Notes: generated by a model from the sequence alone, not told the origin. Positions 49,975 to 58,752 are shown, counted from the first letter of the stretch. The stretch: DNA of 64,000 nt from Actinacidiphila glaucinigra (GCF_900188405.1 NZ_FZOF01000027.1:1-64000), one strand, 5' to 3'. Numbers and translations are program-made.

Positions 49975-50832
49975 TCAGGGGAAGACCACGGTTCGGCTTC
50001 CGTCGAGCAGTACGCGGTTCTCGGTGTGCCAGCGAACCGCTCGGGACAATGCCAGGCATTCGACGTCCCGGCCGAAGGTGGTCACCTCGGCGGCGGTCAT
50101 GGAATGGTCTACGCGTGCCACTTCTTGCTCGATGATGGGCCCCTCGTCGAGATCCGATGTCACGTAGTGCGCGGTGGCACCCACGAACTTCACACCTCTG
50201 GCATGGGCCTGGTAGTACGGTCGGGCGCCCTTGAAGCTGGGGAGCATGGAGTGGTGGATGTTGATAGCGCGCCCCTCCAACCTCTTGCAGAGCGCCGGGG
50301 AGAGGATCTGCATGTAGCGGGCCAGTACGACGAGGTCGACGTCAAGATCCTCGACCAGGTCCATGAGTTTCTTCTCTGCGGCCGGCTTGGTCTGCGGCAT
50401 GACCGGCATGTGGTGGTAGGCGACGCCGTAGGCCTCGGCCAGGTGGGTCAAGTCCGTGTGGTTCGACACCACGGCGGCGACCTCGACGTTCAGCCCGCCG
50501 TTGAAGGCGCGGAACAACAGGTCGTTGAGGCAGTGCCCGAATCGGCTGACCATGATCATGATGCGTTGCGGTCTGGTGGCATCGAGCAGTCGCCATTCCA
50601 TGGGGAACTGCTCCGGCACTCTCCGGAAGCCCGCGCGCAGCGTGTCGATCGTGGTCAGCGGGTCTGAGGATTCGAACTCCACCCGCATGAAGAATTTCCC
50701 GGCGCCGCGTTCGCTGAACTGCTGGCTCTCCACGATGGTGCAACCGTTCCCGAGGAGGAAGGCCGAGACCGCGTGTACTATCCCCGGCCGGTCAGGGCAG
50801 GTCAGGGTGAGAACAAAGCGCGATGCAGTCAT
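49975..50832 (-). CDS. purU: Formyltetrahydrofolate deformylase
   Basis: 285 residues, ATG 50832. N-terminal ACT domain (FVLTLTCPDRPGIVHAVSAF) followed by a formyl-THF hydrolase domain: IMVSRFGHCLNDLLFRAFNG, VAAVVSNHTDLTHLAEAYGV, and catalytic INIHHSMLPSFKGARPY with GATAHYVTSDLDEGPIIEQ (Asn, His, Asp). Converts 10-formyl-THF to THF and formate. In a demethylation pathway this regenerates THF. 59 bases downstream of the demethylase gene on the same strand. Confidence 0.95.
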   Translation of the reverse strand: MTASRFVLTLTCPDRPGIVHAVSAFLLGNGCTIVESQQFSERGAGKFFMRVEFESSDPLTTIDTLRAGFRRVPEQFPMEWRLLDATRPQRIMIMVSRFGHCLNDLLFRAFNGGLNVEVAAVVSNHTDLTHLAEAYGVAYHHMPVMPQTKPAAEKKLMDLVEDLDVDLVVLARYMQILSPALCKRLEGRAINIHHSMLPSFKGARPYYQAHARGVKFVGATAHYVTSDLDEGPIIEQEVARVDHSMTAAEVTTFGRDVECLALSRAVRWHTENRVLLDGSRTVVFP

Positions 50833-50891
50833 GCTGAATTACGTCCTCCACTGTGAGTCGGAGTCTCCGTGGACGTTCTGGGGTGGCTCCG

Positions 50892-52247
50892 TCACACCAG
50901 GGGGCGGGTACGGAGTGTGGCGCGGATGTGGCGCTGGACGTGGCGTTCGACGGTGGGCTTGGCCGATCCGCCGTTTTCCTCGCCGATGACGATCGTCACC
51001 TCGCGGCCGTCGATCGCCTCACTGTCGTCCACCATGGCCAGTGAGGACCAACCGCCCACGTTGACGGTGTAGCCGGCGTTCGCGGAGATGCCCACCAGCC
51101 GTCCGTCGACGAGCACCTTGTCGTAGGACCCGGTGGCGTAATTGGAGACCGGCATCTCCAGGTACTTCGTGTGCGGCCCGCTGCCGAACAGGCTGTCGGT
51201 GATGAGCTCCGCGGTATCCCGGTCGTTCCAGCGCAACCACACCTTCCTGCGGTGCGGCTGGTCCGCCATCAGCTCCAGGGCCTCCCGCCCGATGAAGTCA
51301 TGGTCGAACCTGATGACGCGGCCGTAGCCGAGGTCCCACGGCGTGACGTAGTAGTCCTCGATGTTGTCGGACACGAAACTGCCGCCGATGGACTTGTTCG
51401 CCTCGAAGCCCTCCGCGGACAGCCACTGCCGGAAGGGCTTCATCGTCTCACCGGTGTAGATGGCGGGCACCGGCGCAGGGAGCCAACCGGACTCGATCGC
51501 GGTGGCCGGGTAGGCCCGTGCGCCGCCCTGACGCAGCCCGAACTCTTCCCCGGCCGCCAGCAGGGCCTCCCGGACTGTCTCGCTGTGTTCCTGTGGTCCG
51601 ACCAGTTCGAGACCGGTGAACTCGTCTCCCGGCACCCCGACCATGGTGTGGTTGAGCGCACGGATCGGGACACCCGCGATCTTGAACTCGCCCATGGCGA
51701 AGAATTTGATCCGCGGGAGAGGCGCGCCCGCCGCCCTTTCGACGATCTTGTGAGTGGCAGGGCCGTTGAGCTGGAACCGGAAGGTGAGTCGCCTGCCGTC
51801 GTTGGCGATGGAACGCTCGTCACGGGTCACGGTGACCCGGTAATCTCCGGTTTCCGCGTGGAAGGCGGCCCAGTTGGGTGCGACCGGCCGGCCCACCAGG
51901 CTGAACTCGTCGTCCTCGAAGGCGAACAGAATGGCATCACCGACGAAATAGCCGTCGTAATTGCATGCGATGAACTGCTTTGCTTTGTTCCTGCCGAAAT
52001 TCTTGAATCCGTTCACACCGAGATCGGACATCAGCCGCAACGCGTCCGGACCCTTGAAGTAGATGTCCGTCATGTGGTTGGACTGATCGAACAGCACTGC
52101 GGTCTCCTTCCAGGCCCGCTGTTCGTCCCGCCAGTTGGTGTACTCCGCACGCATGGGGTACACGTACGGGCCCTGGGGTGCGTTGCGCAGCATATGCGCA
52201 ACGTTGCCGGCCTTGTGGATCTTCTCTTCGAGATTCATGAAACTCAC
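50892..52247 (-). CDS. LigM/DesA-type tetrahydrofolate-dependent O-demethylase (GcvT fold)
   Basis: 451 residues. Very close in pattern to vanillate/3-O-methylgallate demethylase LigM of Sphingobium: NLEEKIHKAGNVAHMLRN, YVYPMRAEYTNWRDEQRAWK, AVLFDQSNHMTDIYFKG, NWAAFHAETGDYRVTV, IESGWLPAPVPAIYTGE, IGGSFVSDNIEDYYVTPWDL, RFDHDFIGREALELM, and C-terminal GEENGGSAKPTVERHVQ. Moves a methyl from an aryl methyl ether (or similar) to THF. Start GTG 52247; ATG at 52238 is possible. Operon with metF (before) and purU and VOC (after). The methoxylated substrate is unknown: no vanillate-type ring-fission gene set is nearby. Confidence 0.85.
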   Translation of the reverse strand: MSFMNLEEKIHKAGNVAHMLRNAPQGPYVYPMRAEYTNWRDEQRAWKETAVLFDQSNHMTDIYFKGPDALRLMSDLGVNGFKNFGRNKAKQFIACNYDGYFVGDAILFAFEDDEFSLVGRPVAPNWAAFHAETGDYRVTVTRDERSIANDGRRLTFRFQLNGPATHKIVERAAGAPLPRIKFFAMGEFKIAGVPIRALNHTMVGVPGDEFTGLELVGPQEHSETVREALLAAGEEFGLRQGGARAYPATAIESGWLPAPVPAIYTGETMKPFRQWLSAEGFEANKSIGGSFVSDNIEDYYVTPWDLGYGRVIRFDHDFIGREALELMADQPHRRKVWLRWNDRDTAELITDSLFGSGPHTKYLEMPVSNYATGSYDKVLVDGRLVGISANAGYTVNVGGWSSLAMVDDSEAIDGREVTIVIGEENGGSAKPTVERHVQRHIRATLRTRPLV

Positions 52248-52302
52248 GCTCGGCTTTCTGTCTACTGGCGGTGGCTGGGGTCAGGACTCTGGGTCGCTGG
52301 AA

Positions 52303-53154
52303 TCATCCGGTTTCTTCCACACCACTGGCGCGGGACAGCCAGTCGACTGTGGTGTCGACCTGGTTGAAGGAGAACAGATGCAGGCCTTCGATCGAGAGGT
52401 CGGCGAAGGAGATCTTCTTGTGGATGGCGATGAGCAGGTCCATGGGCTCATAGGCCCGTCCCAGCAGCAAATTGCCAACCATTCCGTGCTGTTTGGACAG
52501 AAACCTTACGGACCGTCCGACTCCGATCTTGACCGAAAGTTCGATCAGCTTCCGGACCTGCAGGGGAGCCGCGACGCCGATGCGAAGCGGCAGGGTGACG
52601 CCCCGGTCGCGAGCCGATTGCAACCAGCCGGCCATGGCTGAAGCGTCGAAGCAGAGTTGGCTGACCATGTAGTCGGCGTACTGCTGTTTGCGCACCAGGG
52701 CGTCGAACAGTACGTCGTCTGAGATCTTTGGGTGACCCTCCGGGTAGCAACCGATCCCTATCTTGGAGAGTCCGTGGTCGAACTCGCCCAGTTCCTGGAG
52801 GATTTCCGCGGCCTCGCTGAACCTGCCGACGGGTTCCTCTCCGTCGCCGCCGATGACGAACAGTTCGTCGACACCGAGATCATTGATTCTCCGTACAAAA
52901 TTTCGCAGATCTTGCCGTTCCTCGACCATGCGGGCCGCCAGGTGCGGCACGACCCGGTGGCCCGATCGGCGTGCCGCCGCGACGTGGTTGAGCGTCCGCA
53001 AAAGTCCAAATTTTGGCGAGCAGGTCACGGTCACCGTCGTGTCGGCCGGCACTACGGCCGCCTTCTCCTCCGCGCCCTTGAGGGGAATGATCTCGACACT
53101 CGCGTTGCGGACTATGTCGTCGACCGTAATCGTCCGGTCAGCGGATTGCGTCAT
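52303..53154 (-). CDS. metF: 5,10-methylenetetrahydrofolate reductase
   Basis: 283 residues, ATG 53154. MetF TIM-barrel motifs: VTCSPKFGLLRTLNHVAAAR, HRVVPHLAARMVEERQDLRN, ELFVIGGDGEEPVGRFSEAA, KIGIGCYPEGHPKI, ALVRKQQYADYMVSQLCFD, LPLRIGVAAPLQ, GLHLFSFNQVDTTVDWLSRA. In this setting it would run in reverse, oxidising methyl-THF to methylene-THF. First gene of the minus operon; its promoter faces the SDR promoter in 53155-53541. Confidence 0.9.
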   Translation of the reverse strand: MTQSADRTITVDDIVRNASVEIIPLKGAEEKAAVVPADTTVTVTCSPKFGLLRTLNHVAAARRSGHRVVPHLAARMVEERQDLRNFVRRINDLGVDELFVIGGDGEEPVGRFSEAAEILQELGEFDHGLSKIGIGCYPEGHPKISDDVLFDALVRKQQYADYMVSQLCFDASAMAGWLQSARDRGVTLPLRIGVAAPLQVRKLIELSVKIGVGRSVRFLSKQHGMVGNLLLGRAYEPMDLLIAIHKKISFADLSIEGLHLFSFNQVDTTVDWLSRASGVEETG

Positions 53155-53541
53155 TGAAGTTTTACACCTTCTCCGAGCTGGAGTGAATCAGACAATACGA
53201 CCTGTCCGGTGTGCCGTCCGAGCGGAAGCCGGCGGCAAGAATGCGAGGGCTATCACCCAGGTCCTGAGGCGCAGTCGGCGGCGACATCCAACTGGGAGTA
53301 GAAAACCGCCGGCCAAGCCTCCGGAGATCGAGGCCAGTTCGGCAAACGATGATGGCGCCGAGCCGATATCTCTGCGTGAAGCCCAGAAACTGCCGAGGAC
53401 CTTACAGTAACGCCCATTAATCATTCATTAGATGAGCTCCCCTGCAATTATCCGGCCATTACTCACTCTTGCCGCCGGGACGTCCGCGGCACATGCTTGC
53501 CGACAGCGATATTCACGCCGGGAATTTTGGAGGAATCAGCA
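53155..53541. other. 387-base divergent promoter region
   Basis: Between metF (minus) and the SDR gene (plus). The part 53407-53475 is clearly AT-rich and includes the repeated motif at 53416. Likely controls both halves of the C1 cluster. Confidence 0.55.
53416..53433. promoter_or_regulatory. AT-rich motif shared with the bicupin promoter
   Basis: ATTAATCATTCATTAGAT; TTAATC and TTAGAT recur 11 bases apart. Same core (ATTAATC...TTCATxA) as at 45976-45993. Candidate site for the cluster activator. Confidence 0.4.
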
Positions 53542-54348
53542 ATGACGTTGGATATTCGGCTTGACGGACGGACAGCGCTCATCACCGGAGGAGGCAGCGG
53601 ACTCGGCCTCGCGACCGCTGAGGCGCTGTACGCACAGGGCGCCGCCGTGGCCATCCTGGGCCGCACCAAGGCCAAACTGGAGGCCGCCGAAAAGCAGATC
53701 GCCGCAGCCGGCGACGGCCGCGTCCTGACATTGGTGGCAGACGTCAACGACGACGACGCGGTGGCGGATGCGCTGCGCCAGGTACACGAGTGGCAAGGCC
53801 GGCTCGACATCCTCGTCAACTGCGCGGCGCCCCTGCTGGCCGTAAGCCCGCTGGCGGAGGCCGACGAGACGGTCATGAGCGACGCCCTGAACGCCAAGGC
53901 CGTCGGCTACCTGCGGGTTGCGCGCGCCGCGCTGCCCCTCATCGAAAAGGGAGGCACAGGGCGCATCATCAACGTCGCGGGCATGGCGGCACATGTGCTG
54001 GTCCCGAACATCGGCGTGGCCGCCGCGGTGAACGCCGCCGTGGTCGCCCTGACCAGCTATCTGGCCGCCGAAGCGGCCCCGCAGGGCGTGCTGGTCAACG
54101 GCATCTCGCCTGGCATGACGCTGACACAGGTCTGGCTGGACCGCCACGCGGCCACCGCCGAAGCGAAGAACATCACCCCCGAGCAGGTACGCGACGGCAT
54201 GGTGGCAAACCTCGGAATCCGTCTCGGCCGCTGGGCACGCCCGGAGGAGATCGCGGCCGCGGCACTGTTCCTCGCCTCCGACCTCGCCTCGTACGTGACC
54301 GGTCAGGTCCTCCAGGTCGACGGCGGGCTCGGCAAGTCGGTCATCTGA
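53542..54348 (+). CDS. SDR-fold protein lacking the catalytic Ser-Tyr-Lys
   Basis: 268 residues from ATG 53542 (GGAGG upstream). Cofactor motif ALITGGGSGLGLATAEAL (15-22 TGGGSGLG) and NCAAPL intact, C-terminal ASDLASYVTGQVLQVDGGLG typical. In the active site, N-V-S-S is replaced by NVAGMAA (Gly147 at the Ser position), and the Y-x-x-x-K segment reads NIGVAAAVNAAVVALT, with Ala160 for Tyr and Asn164 for Lys. It is thus probably not a classical dehydrogenase; it could be a pseudoenzyme partner or use another chemistry. First gene of the plus operon. Confidence 0.88.
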   Translation: MTLDIRLDGRTALITGGGSGLGLATAEALYAQGAAVAILGRTKAKLEAAEKQIAAAGDGRVLTLVADVNDDDAVADALRQVHEWQGRLDILVNCAAPLLAVSPLAEADETVMSDALNAKAVGYLRVARAALPLIEKGGTGRIINVAGMAAHVLVPNIGVAAAVNAAVVALTSYLAAEAAPQGVLVNGISPGMTLTQVWLDRHAATAEAKNITPEQVRDGMVANLGIRLGRWARPEEIAAAALFLASDLASYVTGQVLQVDGGLGKSVI

Positions 54349-54369
54349 CCGTCAGTGAGGAAGATTCAC

Positions 54370-55233
54370 ATGACCCACGTGTCCGTCGCCGGCCTTGGCA
54401 ACATGGGCAAAAGCATGGTCCACCGCCTACTCGCGACGGGAATCGGGGTGACGGTCTGGAATCGCTCGCCCGCAGCCGTCGACGAGCTCGTCGCGCTGGG
54501 TGCCAAGCGCGCCGGATCCGTCGCCGAACTGTTTGCCGCCGGGCCGGTGCTGTCAGTGCTGGCCGACGACGCCGCAGTCACCACGGTCTTCGACGAAGCG
54601 GTCCTCGCCGAGGTCGGGCCAGAGGCCGTCCACGTCGGCATGTCAACGATCTCGGTGGCCGCCGGGCGCGCCCTGGCGGAGAGGCACCAGACCGCCGGCG
54701 TGGGGTACCTGGCGGTCCCCGTACTGGGGCGCCCGGCCGTTGCCGAGGCGGGGCAGCTCAACCTGCTCGCCGCCGGTGACGGGGCGTTGATCGACTCCCT
54801 GGAACCGGTGTTCTCGGTGCTCGGGCGACGAACCTGGTGGGTCGGCGAGCACCCATGGCAAGCCAACGTCGTCAAGATCACCATGAACCTGCTGATCATC
54901 CACGCGCTGGAGGCGATGGCGGAGGGCTTCACGCTGGCAGAACGACACGGCGTCGACGCACGCGAGCTGCACAATCTGATCACGGGGACCTTGATGCCGG
55001 GACCCGTGTACCAGGGCTACGGCAAAGCGATGGCGGACCGCGAGTACCTGCCGGCCGGATTCCGCACCGCCCTGGGGAACAAGGATCTCGGTCTGGCCCA
55101 GGCGGCCGCCGAATCGGTCGGACTGGAGCTGCCCGCCATGTCCGCCCTGCGCCAGACCTTCCTGACCGCGATCGACCTGGGCAAGGCCGATCACGACTGG
55201 GCGTCGATTGCAGAAGTGCTGCGAAGAGCCTGA
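54370..55233 (+). CDS. Beta-hydroxyacid dehydrogenase / imine-reductase-like NAD(P) oxidoreductase
   Basis: 287 residues from ATG 54370 (AGGAAG six bases upstream). Rossmann SVAGLGNMGKSMVHRLLATG, VTVWNRSP, HVGMSTISVAAG, substrate motif VGYLAVPVLGRPAVAEAGQL, and catalytic Lys in NVVKITMNLLIIHALEAMAE, followed by a helical dimer domain. Family members oxidise 3-hydroxyacids or tartronate semialdehyde-like compounds. 21 bases after the SDR stop. Confidence 0.88.
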   Translation: MTHVSVAGLGNMGKSMVHRLLATGIGVTVWNRSPAAVDELVALGAKRAGSVAELFAAGPVLSVLADDAAVTTVFDEAVLAEVGPEAVHVGMSTISVAAGRALAERHQTAGVGYLAVPVLGRPAVAEAGQLNLLAAGDGALIDSLEPVFSVLGRRTWWVGEHPWQANVVKITMNLLIIHALEAMAEGFTLAERHGVDARELHNLITGTLMPGPVYQGYGKAMADREYLPAGFRTALGNKDLGLAQAAAESVGLELPAMSALRQTFLTAIDLGKADHDWASIAEVLRRA

Positions 55234-55278
55234 ACGATGAACACATCCATCACAGTCCAACCCGAGGAGGGTGTTGTC

Positions 55279-55863
55279 ATGACGCTTGTGCCCTTGGTGG
55301 CGAGGGACCAGATCGACGCAGTCGACCTGCCACTGATCCAAGCTGGGGAGCAGTCGTTCGGCAAGCTGCTGAACACTTGGCTCGCCATCGCCAACAGTCC
55401 GGGTATGTTCGCCACCTACCTGCCGTTCGTCCGTGCAGTCACGGGCCCGGGTGAGCTCGACGGGCGCATCCAAGAGCTCACCGCGGTCTATGTGTCGTTG
55501 CTGAACCACTGCCGGTACACCACCAGCCACCGCTGCTACTCGGCGCTGGCCAAGGGCGTGAGCGAGGCAGACCTGGAGCGACTGGCCGCCGGCGACTTCT
55601 CCTCGTTCAGCAGCAGAGAGCAGCTGGCTCTGCGCTTCACCCGTGCCCTCACGGTCGACCATGCGGTGACCAGCCGCGACGACAGCGTGACCGGCATCGA
55701 CCCCGAGGTGCTGGCGCAGGTGCGGGACAGCTTCAAGCCGCGGGAACTCGTCGAGTTCGTCATGTCTGTCGGACTGTGGAACGCCCTCACCCGCTTCCAC
55801 CGGGTGATGGACCTCGACCTCGACCTCGGTGAGCCGCCGTCCGCGGTGGACGCCGCCGTCTGA
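55279..55863 (+). CDS. Carboxymuconolactone decarboxylase/AhpD-family protein
   Basis: 194 residues from ATG 55279, chosen for GAGGAGGGT upstream (ATG 55237 also possible). CMD motif ELTAVYVSLLNHCRYTTSHR: the usual C-x-x-C is C-R-Y-T, so the second redox Cys is missing while the first Cys and His remain. Then REQLALRFTRALTVDHAVTS and ELVEFVMSVGLWNALTRFHR. Without the pair it is unlikely to be a peroxidase; a decarboxylase-type or structural role in the pathway is more likely. Confidence 0.85.
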   Translation: MTLVPLVARDQIDAVDLPLIQAGEQSFGKLLNTWLAIANSPGMFATYLPFVRAVTGPGELDGRIQELTAVYVSLLNHCRYTTSHRCYSALAKGVSEADLERLAAGDFSSFSSREQLALRFTRALTVDHAVTSRDDSVTGIDPEVLAQVRDSFKPRELVEFVMSVGLWNALTRFHRVMDLDLDLGEPPSAVDAAV

Positions 55864-55878
55864 GCGCGGATGAGGACC

Positions 55879-56754
55879 ATGACTGCCGAGATCCTCGATG
55901 GCAAGGCCGTCGCAGCCGAGATCAAATCCAGGCTGACGACCCGTGTTGCGGCGCTGAAGGAAAAGGGCGTCACACCCGGGCTGGGCACGATCCTGGTGGG
56001 GGACGACACCGGCAGCCGCAAATACGTGGCAGGCAAGCACCGCGACTGCGCCGAGGTCGGCATCGCCTCGATCCGACGCGAACTGCCCGTGACGGCGACG
56101 CAGGAGGAGATCGAGGCGCTCGTCCGCGAGCTGAACGACGACCCGGCCTGCACCGGTTACATCGTGCAGTTGCCGCTGCCCACGGGCATCGACGAGAACC
56201 GGATCCTGGAACTGATGAATCCGGAGAAGGACGCGGACGGCCTGCACCCGATGAACCTCGGCCGTCTGGTCCTCAACGAGCCGGCACCGCTGCCCTGCAC
56301 TCCAAACGGTGTGCTCACCCTGCTGCGCCACTACGGCGTGGAGATCAAGGGCGCCGAGGTCGTGGTGGTCGGCCGGGGCGTGACAATCGGGCGCCTGATA
56401 CCGCTGCTGCTGACTCGGCGGCGGGAGAACGCCACGGTCACCCAGTGCCACACCAGCACTCGCGACCTCTCTGCCCACCTGAGGCAGGCGGACATCATCG
56501 TCGCCGCAGCGGGCTCCGCGCACCTGATCCGGCCCGAAGACGTGAAGCCCGGTGCCGCCGTCCTCGACGTCGGCGTCTCACGCAGCGCCAAGGGCACAAT
56601 CATCGGTGACGTCCACCCGGACGTTGCACAGGTCGCCGGCTGGATCTCACCGAACCCGGGTGGTGTGGGCCCAATGACCCGTGCCCAACTGCTCGTCAAC
56701 GTGGTCGAAGCAGCAGAACGCGACGTCGGCTATGGGCAACACAGCAGTGCGTAG
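55879..56754 (+). CDS. folD: Bifunctional methylene-THF dehydrogenase/methenyl-THF cyclohydrolase
   Basis: 291 residues from ATG 55879 (in-frame ATG 55870 nine bases earlier). FolD motifs: [20 protein letters not shown] with Tyr49 and Lys53, [80 protein letters not shown] (Rossmann), [28 protein letters not shown]. It converts methylene-THF to formyl-THF, linking MetF to PurU. Last gene of the plus operon. Confidence 0.95.
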   Translation: MTAEILDGKAVAAEIKSRLTTRVAALKEKGVTPGLGTILVGDDTGSRKYVAGKHRDCAEVGIASIRRELPVTATQEEIEALVRELNDDPACTGYIVQLPLPTGIDENRILELMNPEKDADGLHPMNLGRLVLNEPAPLPCTPNGVLTLLRHYGVEIKGAEVVVVGRGVTIGRLIPLLLTRRRENATVTQCHTSTRDLSAHLRQADIIVAAAGSAHLIRPEDVKPGAAVLDVGVSRSAKGTIIGDVHPDVAQVAGWISPNPGGVGPMTRAQLLVNVVEAAERDVGYGQHSSA

Positions 56755-57221
56755 CCGAGCGCGTGCGAGGCGATCAACGTCCGACGCCGAAGACCGCCCG
56801 AGTCGGACCCCCACCGTTTCCCGTTCGCCGGCGGTGGGGGCGCGTGTCGGCGCCGAGCTGCCGCACAACCCACAGCCCGTGGGGGTCGCCCACCGTCGGC
56901 GGGCTCCGGGCCCAGCTTGTTCAATTTTCCCTTTCGGGGCAGGACACATATGAGGTAACAAAGATTGGCGAACGCGGATGTAGCGCGTCCTCTGTCGTCA
57001 GGGAGACCGTGAAGCCCGCAGCGCAGCGTCTGCCAGGAGCGGGCCAGGCCAAGGGGGGCCCGCGATGGTGTGCTGGACACGGTAGGCGTGGTCTCGCCGC
57101 GCACACGATGGGCGGCCGTGTACGCCGGGGCCAGTCTGGCAGGCATCGCAGGAGTCGTGGAATTGCCGGTGGCGGCCGCAGTGCGGCTGACGCAGCAGCG
57201 GCCGGGGGCGAAGCAAGTCTG
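56755..57221. other. 470-base gap between folD and the WYL regulator gene
   Basis: No firm gene. A short plus-strand frame from 57070 has one hydrophobic stretch (WAAVYAGASLAGIAGVVELP) and might be a small membrane protein. No terminator seen directly after folD. Confidence 0.35.
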
Positions 57222-58211
57222 TCAGGCTCGGCGGGCGTTGGACGTGAGGCGATCGGCGAGCGCGATGACGAGGTCGCGCAGTTCATCGGGGCGCTCGATG
57301 ACGAACGGCCGGTCGAGGGCGGCGAGTACTCGAGGCAACCAGTCGAGCCGCTCCACCCGTAGTTCGACGCGCACCCAGCGCTCGGCCGCCTCGTCCTGGT
57401 CTGCCGCGGGCTCGCACTCCTCCAGGCTCGCGACACCAGCGGGAAGGTGAGCGCGGATCTGCGCGACTGTCCCGTGGACCCGCAAGGTCACCTCGTGCCG
57501 GTACTCGGCCGTGGCGAATCCTGACAGCACGCGCTGCGCCGGATCCGGGCCCATGGGCTCTTCGAATGAGCCGGGCAGGGTCCTCGCGTCTGCGATGCGG
57601 TCGAGCCGGAAGGTCCGGTCCTCACCGATCTGGGCGTCCTCGCCCGTGACGTACCACCGGCCCGCGTGGGCGACGATGCCGTACGCGTGCAGCGTGCGTT
57701 CGCTGCGTCGTCCGTCGCGGTCGGTGTAGCGGATCGACAGTGGTCGGCGGTGGCGCACCGCATCGGCAATGGCGAGCAGCACCTCGGCGTCCGGGGTGTC
57801 GAACTCGCCGGGCTGATCCGTGAAGGCGAGAGTCTCCAGGAGGAGGTCGAGCCGACGGGCGAGGTGCTTGGGCAGCACCCTGCGGATCTTCGCCGATGCC
57901 GTCTCGCTTGCCGTGCGCTCCGTCGTCGTCAACCCTGCCCGGCGACCGGCGACCAGGCCGAGCAAGACGGCCAGCGCCTCGTCGTCGCTGAGCATGAGCG
58001 GGGGCAAGCGGTATCCGGGGGCGAGCCGGTATCCGCCGTAGCGGCCGCGCACCGATTCCACGGGCACGTCCAGGTCGATCAGCTGGCCCACGTATCGCCG
58101 CACGGTGCGCCCTTCGACACCGAGCCGGTCGGCGAGTTCGGCCACCGTCCGGGTGCCGCCCGACTGCAGCAGCTCCAGGAGTGTCAGCACGCGGCCGGTG
58201 GGGCGAGGCAT
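57222..58211 (-). CDS. YafY-type transcriptional regulator with WYL domain
   Basis: 329 residues. N-terminal winged helix (RVLTLLELLQSGGTRTVAEL, ADRLGVEGRTVRRYVGQLID), the linker RYGGYRLAPGYRLPPLMLSD, then WYL (LSIRYTDRDGRRSERTLHAY, GRWYVTGEDAQIGEDRTFRL) and a C-terminal WCX part. WYL regulators sense small ligands or nucleotides. Divergent from the VOC gene at 58304, which it probably controls via the dyad at 58230-58254. Confidence 0.92.
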   Translation of the reverse strand: MPRPTGRVLTLLELLQSGGTRTVAELADRLGVEGRTVRRYVGQLIDLDVPVESVRGRYGGYRLAPGYRLPPLMLSDDEALAVLLGLVAGRRAGLTTTERTASETASAKIRRVLPKHLARRLDLLLETLAFTDQPGEFDTPDAEVLLAIADAVRHRRPLSIRYTDRDGRRSERTLHAYGIVAHAGRWYVTGEDAQIGEDRTFRLDRIADARTLPGSFEEPMGPDPAQRVLSGFATAEYRHEVTLRVHGTVAQIRAHLPAGVASLEECEPAADQDEAAERWVRVELRVERLDWLPRVLAALDRPFVIERPDELRDLVIALADRLTSNARRA

Positions 58212-58229
58212 GTTCGCAGTCTAACGACT

Positions 58230-58254
58230 ATAGAGGACCGATTCTGTCCACTAT
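58230..58254. promoter_or_regulatory. Dyad between the YafY-type gene and the VOC gene
   Basis: ATAGAGGAC (58230-58238) and GTCCACTAT (58246-58254) pair at eight of nine positions over a 7-base centre. Centrally placed in the 92-base divergent gap; likely the regulator's operator. Confidence 0.55.
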
Positions 58255-58303
58255 TTCTCCTAGTCTGCGGGCTGTACGCCTCCAGCACAGCCAAGGAGAT
58301 CCC

Positions 58304-58702
58304 ATGGACTTCGTCTCTGTCCGCATCATCACCAGCGACATGACGCGCCTCGTCGAGTTCTACGAGCGAGCCACAGGGGCACGGGCGACGTGGGCCACCG
58401 CGGACTTCGCCGAACTCAGGACCCCGGGCGCCACGCTCGCCATCGCGAGCACCCGCACCGTTCCGCTGTTCGCCCCGGGCTCTGCCCGTCCGGCGGACAA
58501 CCACAGCGTGATCACCGAGTTCCTCGTCGACGACGTGGACCGCGTTCACCAGAACCTGAGCGGCTTCGTCACCGACTTCGTCACGGAACCCACCACGATG
58601 CCCTGGGGAAATCGGTCGCTGCTGTTCCGCGACCCCGACGGCAACCTCGTCAACTTCTTCACCCCCGTCACCCCGGCGGCGATCGAGAAGTTCGCACGAT
58701 GA
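58304..58702 (+). CDS. VOC family protein (glyoxalase-like)
   Basis: 132 residues from ATG 58304 with AAGGAG five bases upstream. MDFVSVRIITSDMTRLVEFY, ATWATADFAELRTPGATLAI, VITEFLVDDVDRVHQNLSGF, LLFRDPDGNLVNFFTPVTPA. The first metal His is absent (Ser/Val at that place), so this is the antibiotic-resistance-like or isomerase-like branch rather than glyoxalase I. Paired with the divergent WYL regulator. Confidence 0.88.
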   Translation: MDFVSVRIITSDMTRLVEFYERATGARATWATADFAELRTPGATLAIASTRTVPLFAPGSARPADNHSVITEFLVDDVDRVHQNLSGFVTDFVTEPTTMPWGNRSLLFRDPDGNLVNFFTPVTPAAIEKFAR

Positions 58703-58722
58703 CGCCCGGCACAACCGCTCAC

Positions 58723-58752
58723 GCGGGAGCCCTGAGACCCCAGGGCTCCCGC
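58723..58752 (+). terminator. Terminator after the VOC gene
   Basis: GCGGGAGCCCTG (58723-58734) and CAGGGCTCCCGC (58741-58752), perfect 12-bp stem with a 6-base loop, 20 bases after the stop. Also shields the convergent SDR gene. Confidence 0.85.
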
